Positions 44,956 through 54,632 of a stretch of 64,000 nucleotides of DNA are shown piece after piece; positions within the stretch are counted from its first letter, which is position 1; every line of letters begins with the position of its first letter. The translations under genes and the position numbers were made by a program. The stretch covers positions 124,001 through 188,000 of the forward strand of contig JAHBBC010000015.1 of the NCBI GenBank assembly GCA_019915015.1. Direction: 5' to 3'. This DNA is from Auriscalpium vulgare. Taxonomy: Eukaryota > Basidiomycota > Agaricomycetes > Russulales > Auriscalpiaceae. The notes beneath the pieces are model-generated. The model was not told the DNA's origin. It did not search any database and saw only the letters and a program-made list of their open reading frames with translations.

Positions 44956-45942
44956 ATGACTGGCCGGCAGACGCAGCAAGTCGGCGGGAAGCGTGCGGCG
45001 GGGTGCGCTGTCGCCCTCGCCGCTGTCTCTCTCGTTCTCACGCTCTCCCTCTTCTCCTTTGTGGCGCACTGGCAGCCCGCGCCAAACGTCGTCTGCGCCT
45101 CCATCCGCCCAATTCATGTCGACCAACCTGCAGACAGCTACAGTTGAGACCCTATTCTTCTGCCCTCCACCAGCCGATTCACATCGCCTGCAGGCTACGA
45201 GGGACTCGACGTCCCGAGTCTCGCTCCAGGGCTTTGCATCGGTCAGCCCGTCGAGCTGACCGTCGAGGAAAGCGTCCACTACTCCCTCGACGAACCCGAG
45301 GCAGAGCACGAGTGGCTCCAGGTCTCTCCTGTGGGCACCGGAATATATGCGCTCGGCCCCCGCCGCCGCGGCTTTTTCGTCTCGATGTTCCACCAGCTCC
45401 ACTGCCTCCGCTACATCCGTTCTGCTTACACCGACGAGGAATCTCCCAGCAAGGCGCATATGCAACATTGCATTAACTACATGCGGCAGGCGATCCTGTG
45501 TCAAGCCGACTTGACCCTCGAGCCCGGAGACTTCGCCCAACGGAACTTCACGATCGATCGCGTCGGACAGACACATGTCTGCCGTAATTGGGAGGGGATG
45601 TACGATGTTGTTGGAAGGAATTGGCTAGAGTTTGTGCAGGCCGTCGAGGGCCATAACGTGTCAGGTGCGCCCGAGCACATCCCGTTTTGGCCGCAGGTTA
45701 TATCACTGACCCGACGCTGGCAGGGACCGGCCCCGCACAGTCGTAGATTACCACTGCCTCGTCGTGTATGGCCCATGGTACGGTCAAAACCGTCCCAGTG
45801 TCCAATGTATCCGCACATTTCCACCGAAATGGCTGCCTCCGCGACAACTCAATCAGCAGACCATCGTAGTTCCTCGTTCCCGACGTCGATTGAAGATCAA
45901 AACACTGTTCCTGGATCCTTGGCATGCATTTATAAGGCATAA
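44956..45942 (+). CDS. UstYa-like (DUF3328) protein with both HxxHC motifs
   Basis: It begins MTGRQTQQVGGKRAAGCAVALAAVSLVLTLSLFSFVAHW, with a membrane anchor at about residues 16-35. A start at 44914 is also in frame. After an intron (about 45145-45200, donor GTTGAG) it reads YEGLDVPSLAPGLCIGQPVELTVEESVHYSLDEPEAEHEW, then FFVSMFHQLHCLRYIRSAY and AHMQHCINYMRQAILCQADLTLEP, then THVCRNWEGMYDVVGRNWLEF. Both HxxHC motifs of the UstYa family (HQLHC, HMQHC) are intact. It is therefore the likely active partner of the divergent neighbour. The family includes copper-dependent oxidases and dehydratase-like enzymes of RiPP and other metabolite clusters. The last 80 residues are not family-like; an undetected intron or earlier stop is possible. 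Confidence 0.8.
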
Positions 45943-46047
45943 AGGGAAGCTTCCCGCATCGGTCGTCAAGCTTAAGGAGGTCCCTACCTGTCCCTACCCT
46001 TCCCTACCCCTGCGTGCTCGCCTAGCTTACGCTACGAGGATAAATTC

Positions 46048-46054
46048 TATAAAA
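46048..46054 (+). promoter_or_regulatory. TATA box of the small secreted protein gene
   Basis: TATAAAA lies about 60 bases before the ATG at 46110. Confidence 0.55.
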
Positions 46055-46109
46055 TTCGCAATATGCACGTCTCCTTCCTCGGACCTCTAGCTCGTCCTTG
46101 TTTCTGGTC

Positions 46110-46866
46110 ATGGCCCGTTTCACTATCGCCCTGCTCACGTGTACCGCGCTGTTCACAAGCGTCCTCGCCGCGCCCCTCGCCCTGACCCGCCGCGCGGCTT
46201 TCCAGCTGCAGTCGTACGTTTTACCAACTCACGATCTAGCCTCGACGGCTTCGCTCATCGCACGGCTTCCCTACGGGTACCCAGACTTCCAGATATCAGA
46301 TGGCAACAGCTGGTAGCGCACAGGCACAAGCAGCTGCTATCTTCATCGGTACACGCATCGTTGCGGTCATGCTCCTCACGGCCCACTAATCCTTGCATAT
46401 ACATGCAGATCCGTTCGACGGCGTCGACCTCACCACAGTCGACGAGGCCACGCTCGACAACATGAACACCATGCATGAAGCCGCCGAGGCCGCCGAAACC
46501 GACCAGTTCGTGCCCGAGATTTCCGCCGCGTCGGGTGCCGCAGGTGAGTCGGCACACGCACTCCCATCCATCTTGCGCTGACAGTCGCGCGGCAGCCACG
46601 GCGCTCCAGAACGGCGAGATCAAGAACAAGGTGCTCAAGCTCACCGCGGAGGTGCAGGTGCTGAACATCAAGATCGTACAAGCGAAGGCGACGGGCGCCA
46701 GTACGACGGCGCTCGAAAGCTCGCTCACGGAGGAAACGTGCGCCATCCTCGCCTGCTAGATGCGTTGAGTGCCGATTCTGACGTTGGTGCGTGCAGGACG
46801 AAGCTGAATACGAACATCGCGTTGGATAAGGCGGCGGCTGGGCAGCTGTCGAAGGGAGTTGTGTAA
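46110..46866 (+). CDS. Small secreted protein with dibasic processing site
   Basis: Five exons (46110-46213, 46293-46348, 46409-46543, 46596-46737, 46797-46866) give 168 residues. A clear signal peptide (MARFTIALLTCTALFTSVLAA) is followed by PLALTRR, a Kex2-type dibasic site at residues 27-28. The mature part contains DPFDGVDLTTVDEATLDNMNTMHEAAEAAETDQFVPEI and LQNGEIKNKVLKLTAEVQVLNIKIVQAKATGAS. It is acidic, Ala-rich and helical, without cysteines. I recognise this as a small-secreted-protein family that recurs in agaricomycetes; no function is established. A strong TATA box suggests high or inducible expression. It lies beside the UstYa-like pair but lacks the tandem core repeats of known dikaritin precursors. 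Confidence 0.82.
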
Positions 46867-46877
46867 TGTGCACTGAG

Positions 46878-48055
46878 TCAGTCTACGGTAGACAACGGCT
46901 GTGTGTGGTTCCACATCACGACTTCAATTCCGTAAAGAAAGGAGGATGAGGTTTGGACTTGGCGTGACTGCGCGCCTGGGAGATCATTGAAGATACTCTC
47001 GAGGGCGGCTGTGCGCGGGTCTCGCGAGTTGGGATACGAGGCAGCCGCGATGGTCACTCTGCATGAGACTGCACAATGTAAGTGACTGCAAAAGAGAGCC
47101 GTCAACGACACGAACGAAACCTTGCGAATGGAATCCAGACCCACCTCCGTTCATGCTCAACACATCCACCTCGCAAGCCGGGTCTGAGCACGTAAACTCG
47201 AAAGTCTGGTACGATCCCCGAGGGCACTCAAACGCCGGCAACTCGACCCGCGTCCCAAACGCCGCCGCCAACGACCCGACATACGCTTTGCGGGGAGGCT
47301 TCGTCTCCCAGGACAGTGTATGGTATTGCAGCGCTTCCTCGACAGACAGCGCCCATACATCGATAGATGCGGACGAGCCGATTGAGCTCGAGACAGTGCT
47401 CGCGTCCAAAGTGTGGTTGTAGGCGGGGATGTCTAGCACGAGCGCGCATCGCTCCATGCCGTAGTCCTTGGCACGAAACTGGGCGATCGTCGAAGTCTAC
47501 GGCAGGCCGTCAGAACGCAACAGGCAAAGATCAGGAGGATGTACAAGACCTCAGGGTCCACGAGGAAACGACGTTCAATATTGGGCCCATATGTCATGCG
47601 ATGGGACTCCAGCCGGAGATCCTGCCAGTACGAGAAGACCTTGCTGGGCTTGTTCGACCAGACGCGGCCAAAGATGAGCGCGTGGTTGACGATGGGGCGG
47701 GACGCCAGCACAGGCGGGATCGAGTTGTTCGGATAGAGGCGGTCAAAGCCGATGTATGTGCTGATGTACTCCAATGTGCTCCAGTCGCGGCGCGGCTCTT
47801 CAGTGCAGAAGATCTCAGGCTGCCGGTTAGAGGCGATGCGGAGGACGAGGGCGACATCAAGGACTGCGCAGACGCATACGATGGTCAGCGACCACCGGAT
47901 GATACGAGCAATGGTCGTAGAGCCTGCTGATACGGGCATTACTTCTCAAAATGACGGACAGTCTCAGCGTACGTACTTTGTTTGAGGGGATCCGAATCGT
48001 ATGCTGCTTCACGACCTTCCTCGTCATTAGGAACCGGCTCATAGGCTGTCGTCAT
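46878..48055 (-). CDS. Single-pass membrane protein of a fungal family, unknown function
   Basis: Four exons on the minus strand. It begins MTTAYEPVPNDEEGREAAYDSDPLKQ, a short acidic cytosolic tail. One membrane segment follows (IARIIRWSLTIVCVCAVLDVALVLRI). The long extracytosolic part contains NNSIPPVLASRPIVNHALIFGRVWSNKPSKVFSYWQD, then ERCALVLDIPAYNHTLDASTVSSSIGSSASIDVWAL and FECPRGSYQTFEFTCSDPACEVDVLSMNG. It ends LYGIEVVMWNHTQPLSTVD, with Asn-glycosylation sites. Joins used: KQ/TGSTTIA, DPE/TSTIAQFRAKDYG, and NG/VSCRVTIAAASYP. I do not recognise a named domain. It converges on the secreted-protein gene, with only 11 bases between their stop codons. Confidence 0.7.
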
Positions 48056-48570
48056 GCCTTCACTTGGTCCGCCTGGGCCCTGGGGGCAATATTGTGAGAA
48101 GCGAGCAGTGCGCTCACAACGACGACGCACCCTTGTTGATATACCGCCAACGGGAACGCCACGACTCTTGATCAACGCGGAGGGAAAGGTACACCTAGAG
48201 TCAAAGATGCGATAGGATGCGATCCCTTTGGACTAAATCGCATTCAGGCTTCAGCGCTGTTCGTCGGGCGCAACATCAGCGCAAGTTATATGCTGCGTGG
48301 GAGGCCGGAGATCTGTGAGAAACGGAGAATGATGAAGATGCCACCACGGCAAGTCGACCACAGGAAAGCTCCGAGCGGTACGCCATGCTGTCCACACTGG
48401 TGAATACTCATATACAGTACAGCATGTGTAGAGAGGGTGAAGAAAAAACACCACAAGGAAGGCAGCGTCGCAAGGCAGTTGCCACGTGACCAGACTCGCA
48501 CTGGCAGGCTGCAGCGAGTCTTGCGGCCACAATATTCTTGTTCTTCAGCCCTCAGTATGATTTGTTGCTC
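48056..48570. other. Intergenic region before the right repeat arm
   Basis: This is promoter-side sequence of the membrane-protein gene up to the edge of the inverted duplication. No gene is seen. Confidence 0.4.
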
Positions 48571-50970
48571 GGTCTGCAGTGAGCCACTCTTTCAGCTCTA
48601 TCCCTGACGAGAACGAGCTCTGCCAACGGCCCCCAGCGCAAGCCGACGAAGCATCAACGTTCAACTACTCATCATCCCCATTCAGGGGGTCAGCGGTCTG
48701 CAGATGGACAACCAGAGCGATGTGAGGTTTGTGACTTCGTCCAAAATCTGTTTGCTGTCTAATGATCGACCCCCAGCGAGTGTTGGTCCTCCCTTCTTCG
48801 CGCTCGCGTCCCCATGTACGACGGTATGGCAAGACGGGTGGCCCTCGCGCAGGGAATGACTGCTGCGGGTGTACGAGCTGAGATCGACGCCGTTGTCGAT
48901 GTGCTTTCGAAACTCCGTGCTTACGAAAACATTTTGCTCGCACCGGCCTTCGCTATCCCTTCCGAAGTCTTAGTAACGATCTTCTCGTTCTGTGCCTCCG
49001 AAGGGAGGCCCTGCGCCTTGCAATATCGTCCTCGGCCTGAGGTTCATAAAAGCCACGCTAGCAAGAAGCGGCGTGGAGTTTCACCGCCTCCTCCTTCGCC
49101 AGAGCCATTGCGGCAGCAAATTGGATGGATGAACGTCACGCAAGTGTGTCGTCAGTGGAGAACGGTAAGCATCGCTCATGTGCACCTTATCATTGATTTA
49201 AAGAGATCGCAGGTTGCCATCAATGCCGCCAGCCTTTGGGCACGCATCAACTGGAGTGCGGAGTCTCGTACGGTGTGCCTCGAAATGCTTGTCCGATCTC
49301 GCAAGGCCCCTTTGTCTTTGGATCTTGATATCGCTCTCATGGGACTCGAAGCCGGAACGGTGTTGCAAGAGTATCTGGGAGAACAGGAGATACAGCGCCT
49401 GCGTCAGCTGACGTTGCGCGAGGGCTGGAGCCGCGCGGAGGATCACTCAAACAAATTGCTAAAGCAATACGCTCTGCTGGTTATCGCGAAAGCGCCTCAG
49501 CTCATCGACCTATGTCTGAGTCCCCGAATACCCGTTGACCTCCTCTCTAACGTCTCCTCACTCAATATGCCTTCCCTCCGGCACCTTACCCTTGCACGAT
49601 GCTCCCTCCCATGGAATTCCGATATCCTCTCGAATTTAGTCTCTCTTGAGGTGGGGAACAGCTATGGTTTCGACGATCCTGGCTATCCCACCGCCGCAGA
49701 ACTCCACTCAGCCTTGCAACGGATGCCAAGGCTACGCACACTCCGGACTGCGCTCCAGGATCAGGATTGGCCCGCGTCCGGGCTAGCAAATGTTGCTAGC
49801 CTCCCTTTACTCGTCGACCTTCGCCTCCAATTCCTTGGACGACAAGGATTAGATCTCGTGCAATCCCTTGTTATCCCCGAGACTTGTCGCGTCGAACTTA
49901 TTAATCGGAAAGCCAAAATACATCCCATCGTCCACGGCGTGTTGAAGGTGATAGAAGGGCCGTTGACAGGCCCTCGCACGGTCGATTGGGATTGGGACGG
50001 GATCGGGACCTATTACAATGAGCGTAGGGGCAAGTTCAGCTTACGATCGTGGCTCAAGCACGTAGACTGGTGTCTAAATTGGGGAGAGAGGCCGGCGGCA
50101 CTGACGACTGCTGAGTCTGCCTTCAAAGACGAACCCACTTTCAACCTCTCCGCGGAGTTCCCAGATGCACCTTCGAACGATGCATGGATCATGGATTATC
50201 CCTATCTATCCAATGTGAAGACTCTTCGCCTTCGTCTTCACGACGCACATGCTTGGAAGAAAGACCGGTGGTTTGGGATGTTCCAACAAGCTACGAGCGT
50301 CGAGGTTCTCTTCGTCGATGGGCAGACGACCGCCGTTGGGTTGTTGTATGCCTTGGCCATCTCTGGCGAAGTTGATGACATCGAATCCGACTCTTCCCCG
50401 AACGGCGCCGACAGTTCCACAGCCGGGTCGGCATTGCCCACTGGCCGCGACTCATTGCTTTTCCCGAAACTCACAACGATTATCCTCCGCAACCTTGCAA
50501 GCAGGCCTGCATCATATCCCTTGGATGGCAAGTTCCTTGACCGCTTCGTGAAAGTTCTCGACGCTCGTAGAAAGCACGGGTACCCTGTCTCCGCCGTCGA
50601 AATCCCGTACTACTACGAAACAGACCGGGGTATGCTCACCGACATTGTCAGACGCTTGAAGAAGGATGTACAGGTCCAGACGGTCACGGTCGCCCCCTTG
50701 GGAGGCAAGAAGAAGTTCGTCGCGAAGCGCGCCACGAAGGAGACGTCTGGCAACGGCGATGGAGAGGTGGCAAAGGCGCAGAGTGGAAAGAAGGCGAGGG
50801 GACGGAAGTAGCGTAAGAGCATGTTTGCGAACGGCCGAGCTTGACGGGGTCGCGTGTTTTGCCTGGCTGTCAATGTCATAGAATATCTGTCGACGAGCAA
50901 GCTCGAGCAAGGGTGTCACGTGCGGAGCGCTTGGGCACAAGGGCACCCGGCAGACAAGACAACACGTTGC
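48570..50970 (+). repeat. Right arm of a long inverted duplication
   Basis: This arm is inverted relative to 38480-40850. It carries upstream sequence, the whole F-box-like gene and downstream sequence to about the ACAACACGTTGC block near 50960. Similarity is high but not complete, except for a 336-base stretch with no difference (49965-50300). Confidence 0.85.
48814..50811 (+). CDS. F-box-like/LRR protein, inverted copy B
   Basis: This is an intronless 665-residue frame, a close paralog of the gene at 38623-40614. It has the same F-box-like FAIPSEVLVTIFSFC, IGWMNVTQVCRQWRTVSIAHVHLI, irregular LRRs and basic tail. The most diverged part is around residues 225-290, where copy A has CLIAENPVDLLSNVSKLNMPSL and copy B has CLSPRIPVDLLSNVSSLNMPSL, with further changes nearby. 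Residues of about 385-495 are identical because of the shared 336-base stretch. Both copies keep open frames despite their divergence, so both are probably functional. It is expected to be an SCF substrate adaptor. Confidence 0.8.
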   Translation: MYDGMARRVALAQGMTAAGVRAEIDAVVDVLSKLRAYENILLAPAFAIPSEVLVTIFSFCASEGRPCALQYRPRPEVHKSHASKKRRGVSPPPPSPEPLRQQIGWMNVTQVCRQWRTVSIAHVHLIIDLKRSQVAINAASLWARINWSAESRTVCLEMLVRSRKAPLSLDLDIALMGLEAGTVLQEYLGEQEIQRLRQLTLREGWSRAEDHSNKLLKQYALLVIAKAPQLIDLCLSPRIPVDLLSNVSSLNMPSLRHLTLARCSLPWNSDILSNLVSLEVGNSYGFDDPGYPTAAELHSALQRMPRLRTLRTALQDQDWPASGLANVASLPLLVDLRLQFLGRQGLDLVQSLVIPETCRVELINRKAKIHPIVHGVLKVIEGPLTGPRTVDWDWDGIGTYYNERRGKFSLRSWLKHVDWCLNWGERPAALTTAESAFKDEPTFNLSAEFPDAPSNDAWIMDYPYLSNVKTLRLRLHDAHAWKKDRWFGMFQQATSVEVLFVDGQTTAVGLLYALAISGEVDDIESDSSPNGADSSTAGSALPTGRDSLLFPKLTTIILRNLASRPASYPLDGKFLDRFVKVLDARRKHGYPVSAVEIPYYYETDRGMLTDIVRRLKKDVQVQTVTVAPLGGKKKFVAKRATKETSGNGDGEVAKAQSGKKARGRK

Positions 50971-51096
50971 ACACGCAATGGACTTGTACAGCCTCGGCCC
51001 TTTGTTTTGCTCAGAGTCTGAACGGCTAGATAAGATAAGCCCAGATACTAACAAGGCTTCAACTCGGGCCATACAGCTTTGACTCCCCCCAACGCG

Positions 51097-51106
51097 TATA
51101 AATTAT
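51097..51106 (+). promoter_or_regulatory. TATA box of the Ser-rich gene
   Basis: TATAAATTAT lies about 52-61 bases before the ATG at 51158. Confidence 0.5.
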
Positions 51107-51157
51107 CTCTTCGCCCGCTTTATCCCTCACACGTCTCTCTTGCGTCCTTCCGCCATC

Positions 51158-52033
51158 ATGTCTACCAGCACTGATCCGCACCGCGAACAGTACCACTCCA
51201 TCTACGAGGAACCCGTAAGCCCGCTCCCGTCTTCTGGACCCTCGGGCCACGCTCACCATCTGTCCACCCCGCAGGAGGACGTGTTCGCCACGATCGCGTC
51301 CGCCTATGAAGTAAACCTCCCGCACTCCTCTACCATACCAAGCATCAGGATCTTCATCACAGACCCCGACTCAGATGTAGACATGCTGTCAAGCTTCTCC
51401 GCCGCATCGCCGAGTCCCGCCACACCACTACTTCCACTGTCACCGATATCCCCCTTGCCTTCCCCTCGAATCGCTCGTGAGCTCGCAGGTCCAGAGCGCC
51501 GAGCGAGAGCGCGCGCGCACCGTGCGCCTCATCAAGTCCCCACTCGTGAAGAGCGCCACACTCGCCGACGCGAAGGCCACCAGCGCGTAGACTTTGCTCT
51601 ACCTGGTGCAGTCGCGTCCTCCTCAACGCCGAGGACCAAGGCTTCGGCCAAGATACGCGCTCGCGCACCCACTCCGGCTCCTCTCGACTTCACGCCCGAG
51701 CCGGTTGAGTCGGCGCCGACCGAGCTGCAGCATCCTCTCTTGGGGCCATCTAAGCACTCGTCTCGGTCGTCCTCACCATCGTCGTCGTCGTCGTCGTCAT
51801 CATCATTGTCTCCCTCGCTGTCTCCATCCTCATCAACATCGTCTCTGCCTGAGCTCCCACAACCCCGGCTCATCATCAAGATCCCGGGCGCGAAGTCTGT
51901 TGCATGGTGCTCGATTCTGATGGCCAGGTCGAGCATCGGGCCCGAGCGCAGTGAGCGCACCTCCAAGGGAAGCCGCATCGACGCATCCTCGCCCTACAAC
52001 AAAGAGAAGAAGCGCAAGAGCAAGAGGCATTGA
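51158..52033 (+). CDS. Ser/Pro-rich hypothetical protein
   Basis: This open frame of 291 residues starts MSTSTDPHREQYHSIYEEPVSPLPSSG. It has a low-complexity Ser run (about residues 205-230, coded by TCG/TCA repeats at 51770-51840), a conserved-looking LPELPQPRLIIKIPGAKSVAW and a basic end KEKKRKSKRH. A TATA box supports a real promoter. In the middle, another frame (about 51468-51590, ESLVSSQVQSAERERARTVRLIKSPLVKSATLADAKATSA) looks more protein-like than the Arg-rich reading of this frame. An undetected intron pair or frame change is possible. No family is recognised; it is probably nuclear and disordered. Confidence 0.5.
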   Translation: MSTSTDPHREQYHSIYEEPVSPLPSSGPSGHAHHLSTPQEDVFATIASAYEVNLPHSSTIPSIRIFITDPDSDVDMLSSFSAASPSPATPLLPLSPISPLPSPRIARELAGPERRARARAHRAPHQVPTREERHTRRREGHQRVDFALPGAVASSSTPRTKASAKIRARAPTPAPLDFTPEPVESAPTELQHPLLGPSKHSSRSSSPSSSSSSSSSLSPSLSPSSSTSSLPELPQPRLIIKIPGAKSVAWCSILMARSSIGPERSERTSKGSRIDASSPYNKEKKRKSKRH

Positions 52034-52333
52034 ATTCGTCATGTATCGGCTGCTCCCTGATGTATTTGTATCCATTTTTATCTCTTTGTATCGCTCTCAG
52101 GACATTGCTTTGCTTCACTTATTCCATACTCTCGAGTCCTGGCTTTGCCAGATCCCTGTCACCTAATCGCTGTTGCTACATATATTAGTCCCGATCTGTA
52201 TTATATCCTACATACTTGTTTCTCTACTAGTCACATATGCACAAATACCAAACATTTCAAAACGCGCCATCTAATGCCAGCCCGTGATACAAGTACACGG
52301 TTTGTGACGCATTGCAAAGATTCCAAGGATGAT
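52034..52333. other. Convergent 3' region
   Basis: This is AT-richer sequence between two converging genes. Nothing else is seen. Confidence 0.45.
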
Positions 52334-54171
52334 CTACGCGCTCGCAGCAGCTAGTGCAGGATATCTTGCTCCTAGGATGGCCTCGGCCCTACGTTCAACT
52401 GTTAACGATGCTCGACGGCGTAGAGGACGAAATGGCAGGACTCACTCAGGTGGGATATCAATTGACGCGCGGTTGTGGACAAACGTGTCGAAAGTGTACT
52501 TCATGTGTTGGGAGCCGTCTGCGGAAAGAACATCAATACTCGATCAGAAATCATACAACCCAAGCGAAACTCACTGCCAGATTCTCCGACGCCTGAGAAG
52601 GGCAGATTCCCAACTGGGCGACAAGTCAGATAGGTGAGGGGTGTGGTTGCGGAGCAAGCTCACCGTAAAGTTGCGTGAAGGTGTCGTTGAAGATGATGCC
52701 ACCACTGAGGGTATTGTCGATGACTTAACGCGAATGTCAGCACGTACAGATCAAGATACGAGTAACAAAAACATACATGTCTGTTTGACGTCCTTGTCGT
52801 CGGTGAAGACGTACAGCGAAAGCGGGCTGGGACGCTCATTAATGAAGTCGACTGCATCCTGGAGGGTATCGTATGGCACCACAGGGAGAAGCGGCCCAAA
52901 TATTTCTCTGCGGCAACGACAATCAGACTCCGACGACACGAGTACACAAGTAGATGCACATACCCTTCAAGCAAGGCATCGTCCGCAGCTACGTCAGTGA
53001 ACACGGTAGGTTCAATGCCACGGTGTCCATCAACCTTTCCACCGAACGCCTTGTTCGCATGGGTCTCCTTGAGTAGCTTCAAGAGGCGATCATAATGTGA
53101 TTCCGAGACGATATCCGCGTAGGACACCTTCCCGAGCGCGCCGTCGGGGTAGAAGCCACGGTACGCCTCCTCCAGCGCTGCGACGAATGCGTCTTGGTGC
53201 GCGCGATCGACGAGGATGTAGTCCGGCGCGACGCACACCTGCCCTGCGTTGTTCATCTTGCCCCACAGGATGCGCTTCGCAGCGAGCGCGATGTCCGTGT
53301 GTGCGCCGTCAATCACGACGGGCGACTTTCCGCCGAGCTCGAGCGTCATCGGCGTCAGGTGCTTGGCCGCGGCCGCGGAGACAATCCTCGCAACTTTCGA
53401 ATTTCCTGTGTAGAAAACTGTGTACGAGCGTCAGGGCCGGCTGAGAGCAAGAGCGACACAGCTACGTACTGTGTGCCCACTTGAGCTCGAGGAGACGCGT
53501 GGTCTCCGGGACGGACCCGTTGACAACGCGGACGGCGGACTGGTCGAGGTACTTGGGGACGAGCTCAGCCATAAGCGCCGCATTATGGGGCGCCACTTCT
53601 GACGGCTTGATGACCGCGGTGCATCCAGCCGCAAGGGCCCCAACGAGAGGCTCGAATAGGAGATGAACCGGGAAATTCCAAGGTCTGCGAGATGAGCCGC
53701 TTAGTTTCAATGCCGCGTGCCTACAAGACACAGTCACTCACGCGATGATCAAAGCCGGGCCCTTGGGCGCCTTGTGGATTGTCGGCGCCCATGACTTCTG
53801 CCAGTCGGGCACGTCCTCGACGCGCTCAGGCTGCGCCCACTGGTCGAGCATCTCTGCGCTGGCAATACTGCGCTCCGCCATGGGGTTTATCTCGAAGGAT
53901 ATCGTCTCGAGTGCGGGCTTCTTCATGTCCGCCTGTAGCGCAGCGACGATGGCGTCTTCGTTCTCGCGCAGCATGCGCGCGAGCTGGCGGAGCTGCTGTT
54001 TGCGCCATTCAAGCGGGCGCGTAGTGCCGGCTTTGAAGGTCTTGTGTACGAGCTCGTGAGCCTAACGGTGTGTAGATGGTTGTCAGATGGGCTCCCGATC
54101 CTGATGCTTCAGGAATCAGAACTCACATAAGCAATTTCGTCGAGCGACGTGTACGTAAGTGTAGAGGACAT
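52334..54171 (-). CDS. Class-3 aldehyde dehydrogenase, copy 1
   Basis: A multi-exon minus-strand gene, start [15 protein letters not shown]. Core motifs in order: [29 protein letters not shown] (cofactor binding), [24 protein letters not shown] with the general-base Glu, [15 protein letters not shown] with the nucleophilic Cys, [29 protein letters not shown] and [10 protein letters not shown]. It closes [20 protein letters not shown] and ends YPALAAASA. The layout matches class-3/fatty aldehyde dehydrogenases, which oxidise medium- and long-chain aldehydes with NAD(P)+. No C-terminal membrane anchor is seen, so a soluble form is likely. It is the tandem partner of the next gene. A TATA box lies 75 bases upstream of the ATG. 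Confidence 0.92.
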
Positions 54172-54632
54172 GTTGGTGGAAGCTGAGGAGACTTGACGGT
54201 AGAAGAGTGGATTGAAGTGCTGTGACGAGACAAGGGCACTTACTTATATACCAAGTTCTCTTCCTTCTCCCCGGCGCGAACCCGCAATTCCTCGGTGATC
54301 CAGTGCATGTTCACTTCCATGGCCGACCGCATCTGTATTGTTAAACCGTCAGTTATGCCGCTGGCCGCTGGCGGAACGATGGTCTTCCCGCGCGGTTCGG
54401 ACTAGAGGTTACAAGGCATGAAATATTTTTGACCCTGATTTCGTCAGCGTAATTTAGCAATTACTGCATCACGGATACCAGTGCGTCCACCTCTTATGTA
54501 TCCCCGTTCAACAGATATAAAAAAATGGATTTGCAGGTCCAGTGTATCTGCGACAAGAGGGTTGCAACAGTGACATCCCCGGCTGGTTCGAGAAATCTCG
54601 AGTAGCCTTCCGGCTCCTGCGCCTTTCCTCGA
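54172..54632. other. Spacer between the two aldehyde dehydrogenases
   Basis: This spacer is the promoter of copy 1 and the 3' UTR of copy 2. No gene is seen. Confidence 0.45.
54243..54250 (-). promoter_or_regulatory. TATA box of aldehyde dehydrogenase copy 1
   Basis: TATATAAG on the minus strand lies about 75 bases before the start codon at 54171. Confidence 0.5.

Noticed and set aside
46110..46866. Secreted protein as a dikaritin-type RiPP precursor
   Set aside because: It has a signal peptide and one dibasic site but no repeated core peptides; precursor status is kept only as a weak hypothesis.
51770..51840. TCG/TCA repeat as a regulatory microsatellite
   Set aside because: It stays in frame as a Ser run inside the Ser-rich gene and is simpler to explain as low-complexity coding sequence.
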